NCBI GenBank assembly: GCA_035524895.1
Contig: DATLFI010000253.1
Span: 1 to 7,714 of the forward strand
Source of the DNA: DATLFI01 sp035524895
Lineage (GTDB): Bacteria > Acidobacteriota > Thermoanaerobaculia > Multivoradales > Multivoraceae
Reading direction: 5' to 3'
DNA length: 7,714 bases
Position numbers and translations under genes: made by a program. Of this stretch, positions 5,845 through 7,714 are shown one piece after another. The notes under the pieces were generated by a model. It saw only the letters and a list, made by a program, of their open reading frames with translations. It searched no databases and was not told where the DNA came from. Numbering within the stretch: position 1 is the stretch's first letter; each line of letters starts with the position of its first letter.

Positions 5845-6171
5845 TCAGCTCGGACCGACGGCGCGCCACTGCCACCGCTTCAGGTCCAGACGCCCCTTCT
5901 CGTCGAAGCAGACCCCCTCCCGTTCGAGGAGGCTACGCTGGATCGTCTCCGGCCCCGCCTCGGAACGCGTGCTGATAGCTCCTCGGGAATTGATCACGCG
6001 ATGCCACGGCAGCCGGCTGCCATCGGGCAAGGCATGCAGCGCGTAGCCGACCAGCCTCGGGTTACGGCCCAAGCCGGCGAGACGAGCCACCTGCCCGTAG
6101 GTCGCGACTCGACCTGACGGGATCCTGCGAACCACGGCGTAGATCGCGGCGTAGGAGGACTGTCGATTCAC
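5845..6171 (-). CDS. atl: Alkyltransferase-like protein (ATL), MGMT homologue without catalytic cysteine
   Basis: 108 residues from GTG 6171. It has the DNA-binding fold of O6-methylguanine-DNA methyltransferase: I-P-S-G-R-V-A-T-Y-G-Q-V-A (17-29), the helix with R-L-V-G-Y-A-L (39-45), and L-P-W-H-R-V-I (54-60). The methyl-accepting Cys of the P-C-H-R motif is replaced by Trp56, the defining change of ATL proteins. These bind O6-alkylguanine, flip the base and flag the lesion for nucleotide excision repair rather than repairing it directly. With this start, Tyr25, Arg39 (the base-flipping finger) and Trp56 fall on the same numbers as in Schizosaccharomyces pombe Atl1. This supports GTG 6171 over GTG 6174 or the longer frame from ATG 6276, which would overlap the divergent transporter gene. 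No clear ribosome binding site is seen. The starts of this gene and the transporter gene are only 44 bp apart. Confidence 0.88.
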   Translation of the reverse strand: MNRQSSYAAIYAVVRRIPSGRVATYGQVARLAGLGRNPRLVGYALHALPDGSRLPWHRVINSRGAISTRSEAGPETIQRSLLEREGVCFDEKGRLDLKRWQWRAVGPS

Positions 6172-6215
6172 CACAGCGCAGAATACGCTCGCGGCGCAGC
6201 GACCGCCCGCCAGCC

Positions 6216-7529
6216 ATGGAGACACGACCTGGCGACTCGCCACCTCACGCTCCTCCCGGAGGCGTATGCGCGCCACGGCTCGAGGGACCGGCCGCGAGCC
6301 GCCGGGACGAGCGTCGGAACGCCTGGGTGCTCTTCGTGCACAGCCTGTTCGGGCAGACCGGGTTCCGGCTCCTCCAGGCGCCGACCTTCTTCCCTACCTA
6401 CATACGCCTGCTCACCGGCTCCGACGCCGCGGTGGGAATCGCCCGGGCCGTGCAGAGCGCGGGCATGTTTCTCTCGCCCTTCTTTGGGGTCGGAGCGGTG
6501 CAGAGCCGCAAGCGCGTCAAGGGCCTGCTGCTCGGTTTCGGCAGCATCATGCGGCTGCAGCTCCTGCTGCTGGCTGCGATAGCGCTCTTCCTGCCGCCAC
6601 CGGTTGCGGCAATCGTCGTGTGGCCGGTGGTGTTCCTCTGGGGCGTCGGAACCGGCCTCCAGATGGTCGCCTTCAACTTCGTGCTCGCGAAGACGGTGCC
6701 TACCGCCGCGCGCGGCCGTCTGCTCGGCGCGCGCAGCATGGTCGCCGGCATCACCCTCATCGGGGTGTCGGCCGCAGCGGGGTTGCTCCTGCAGCGATAC
6801 GGCTTTCCGCGCGGCTACGGGCTCGCCTTCCTGCTTGCCTTCGCGCTGACCTCGCTCGGCCTCGCCAGCCTCGCGTGGTTGCGCGAACCGGAGACCCTCG
6901 AGCTGCGGCCGGTCCCGGACGCGCGACAGCTCCTGCGCGAGGTGCCGGGCCTGTTGCGGGGCGACGCGAGCTACACGCGATTCGTCGGCGCTCATGTCCT
7001 GGCTTCCGCCGCGCGCGGTGCACTGCCGTACTACATCCTATGGGTCGCCCAGCGGCACGAGATCTCTGGCGCCCTGCTGGCCGGCCTCACCATCGCCTAC
7101 ACCGTCGCACAGGCGGTGCTGTCCTTGGTGTGGGGCTTGGTGGGCGACCGCGCCGGGTTCGTCCGTGTGCTGGCGCTCGCGCTCGTGGTATGGCTCGGTG
7201 GCAGCGCGCTCGCACTGTTCGGACCCGACGATCTCGTTGCGGGGTACGTCGTTTTTGTGCTGGTCGCGGCGGGGTTCTCCGGCCACTTGCTGGCCGCGCA
7301 GGCTCTCGCTCTGGAGTTCGGCCGCGAGGGAGACCGCGCCCTGCGCATCGCGACATCGAGCGCGCTCGGGGAGCTGGTCGGCACTGTAGGGTTCCTGGCC
7401 GCCGGACTCCTGGCCCACTTCGTCTCGATTCAGGCGGTCCTGGTCCTCTCGATGGTCCTCCAAATCTCGGGGCTAGGCCTGGTGGCCAAGCTGCGCGACC
7501 CACGAGCCAGCCGTCGGGTCTCGGGCTGA
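6216..7529 (+). CDS. Major facilitator superfamily transporter
   Basis: 437 residues, mostly hydrophobic, with about 11-12 probable membrane helices after a hydrophilic N-terminus of about 34 residues. The first half runs from N-A-W-V-L-F-V-H through helices around 6456-6490, 6537-6600, 6615-6690, 6740-6795 and 6820-6880. A charged central loop (about 6885-6975) separates the halves. In the second half G-L-V-G-D-R-A-G-F-V-R (about 7134-7166) matches the MFS motif A between helices 8 and 9; the first-half equivalent is degenerate (S-R-K-R-V-K-G). Substrate and direction cannot be told from sequence. ATG 6216 is used because no other ATG precedes the first helix, but no Shine-Dalgarno is visible. 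It is head to head with the ATL gene; no functional link is evident. Confidence 0.85.
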   Translation: METRPGDSPPHAPPGGVCAPRLEGPAASRRDERRNAWVLFVHSLFGQTGFRLLQAPTFFPTYIRLLTGSDAAVGIARAVQSAGMFLSPFFGVGAVQSRKRVKGLLLGFGSIMRLQLLLLAAIALFLPPPVAAIVVWPVVFLWGVGTGLQMVAFNFVLAKTVPTAARGRLLGARSMVAGITLIGVSAAAGLLLQRYGFPRGYGLAFLLAFALTSLGLASLAWLREPETLELRPVPDARQLLREVPGLLRGDASYTRFVGAHVLASAARGALPYYILWVAQRHEISGALLAGLTIAYTVAQAVLSLVWGLVGDRAGFVRVLALALVVWLGGSALALFGPDDLVAGYVVFVLVAAGFSGHLLAAQALALEFGREGDRALRIATSSALGELVGTVGFLAAGLLAHFVSIQAVLVLSMVLQISGLGLVAKLRDPRASRRVSG

Positions 7530-7539
7530 CATGCGCGAC

Positions 7540-7555
7540 TGGCACACTACTTGCT
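7540..7555 (+). promoter_or_regulatory. Sigma-54 (RpoN) -24/-12 promoter reading out of the window
   Basis: TGGCAC at 7540-7545 and TTGCT at 7551-7555 match the sigma-54 consensus TGGCACG-N4-TTGCW except for the final G of the first block. The invariant GG (7541-7542) and GC (7553-7554) are exactly 12 bases apart. The start of transcription would be near 7566. The site begins 11 bases after the transporter stop codon, and its target gene lies beyond 7714. Sigma-54 promoters need an enhancer-binding activator; its binding site would be expected upstream, inside the transporter gene, and was not identified. Confidence 0.7.
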
Positions 7556-7651
7556 GAAACCGGAGCTATACGTGGAGAACCTGACGAGGAGGTTTCACGT
7601 TTCACACTTCGACCCACCTCTCCAATCCCGCCACCTTCCACTCACCTCAAT

Positions 7652-7689
7652 CCCCTGGAGAGCAGCGAAGCTGCCCTCCGCAACAGGGG
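7652..7689 (+). other. Hairpin in the presumed leader downstream of the sigma-54 promoter
   Basis: CCCCTG (7652-7657) pairs with CAGGGG (7684-7689). Inside it, GCAGC (7662-7666) pairs with GCTGC (7670-7674) across a GAA loop. If transcribed from the sigma-54 site it would lie about 85-125 bases into the leader. It has no T-run, so it is not an obvious terminator. Confidence 0.35.
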
Positions 7690-7714
7690 TCAATCGTCGA
7701 AGACACCTACCCAG

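Noticed and set aside
6172..6276. Longer N-terminus for the ATL protein from ATG 6276
   Set aside because: It would overlap the divergent transporter start and adds 35 residues not found in this compact family.
7531..7557. Tiny eight-codon ORF after the transporter stop
   Set aside because: It overlaps the sigma-54 promoter and has no ribosome binding site or coding signal.
7555..7597. TGAAACC / GGTTTCA inverted repeat as a transporter terminator
   Set aside because: Only 7 bp with a 29-base loop and no T-run; its left arm overlaps the sigma-54 element, so coincidence is likely.
1..7714. tRNA, rRNA or CRISPR array
   Set aside because: No cloverleaf-like segment, rRNA-like stretch or regularly spaced direct repeat was seen on either strand.

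Overview
The window is a very GC-rich piece of bacterial chromosome carrying seven recognisable protein genes and no RNA genes or CRISPR array. The organism looks like a Myxococcota/deltaproteobacterial lineage. This is inferred from the strong G/C bias at third codon positions, an SspB adaptor of the alphaproteobacterial type, a bacterial HMG-CoA synthase, and a near-consensus sigma-54 promoter. No rRNA or other taxonomic marker is present, so the assignment is tentative.

Layout, left to right. A VanZ-like membrane protein reads leftward (840 to 1) and leaves the window unfinished. Divergent from it, a secreted TolB/PD40-type beta-propeller gene reads rightward (989-2392). Next comes the leftward SspB gene (3010-2495), convergent with the propeller gene, with a hairpin between their ends. 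Divergent from sspB is an LCAT-like alpha/beta hydrolase (3158-4450), separated from it by a strongly palindromic GC-rich region. The hydrolase converges on mvaS (5691-4549), an HMG-CoA synthase. Upstream of mvaS and in the same direction lies an alkyltransferase-like protein gene (6171-5845), head to head with a major facilitator transporter (6216-7529). The last 185 bases hold a sigma-54 promoter pointing out of the window and a leader-type hairpin.

The genes do not form an obvious pathway. They look like single housekeeping or accessory genes: regulated proteolysis (SspB), isoprenoid or beta-branching chemistry (HMG-CoA synthase), alkyl-lesion recognition (ATL), export (MFS), and cell-envelope or lipid functions (propeller, LCAT-like hydrolase, VanZ-like).

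The most striking structure is a palindromic, MITE-like element at 995-1274. It has 16-bp perfect ends extending into imperfect arms of about 35 bp, and CTAG at both borders. It sits inside codons 3-4 of the propeller gene. The net insertion is 276 bp (92 codons), it has no stop in the reading frame, and removing it restores an intact ATG-led signal peptide with a Shine-Dalgarno sequence. This resembles in behaviour, though not in sequence, the in-frame palindromic elements of Rickettsia.
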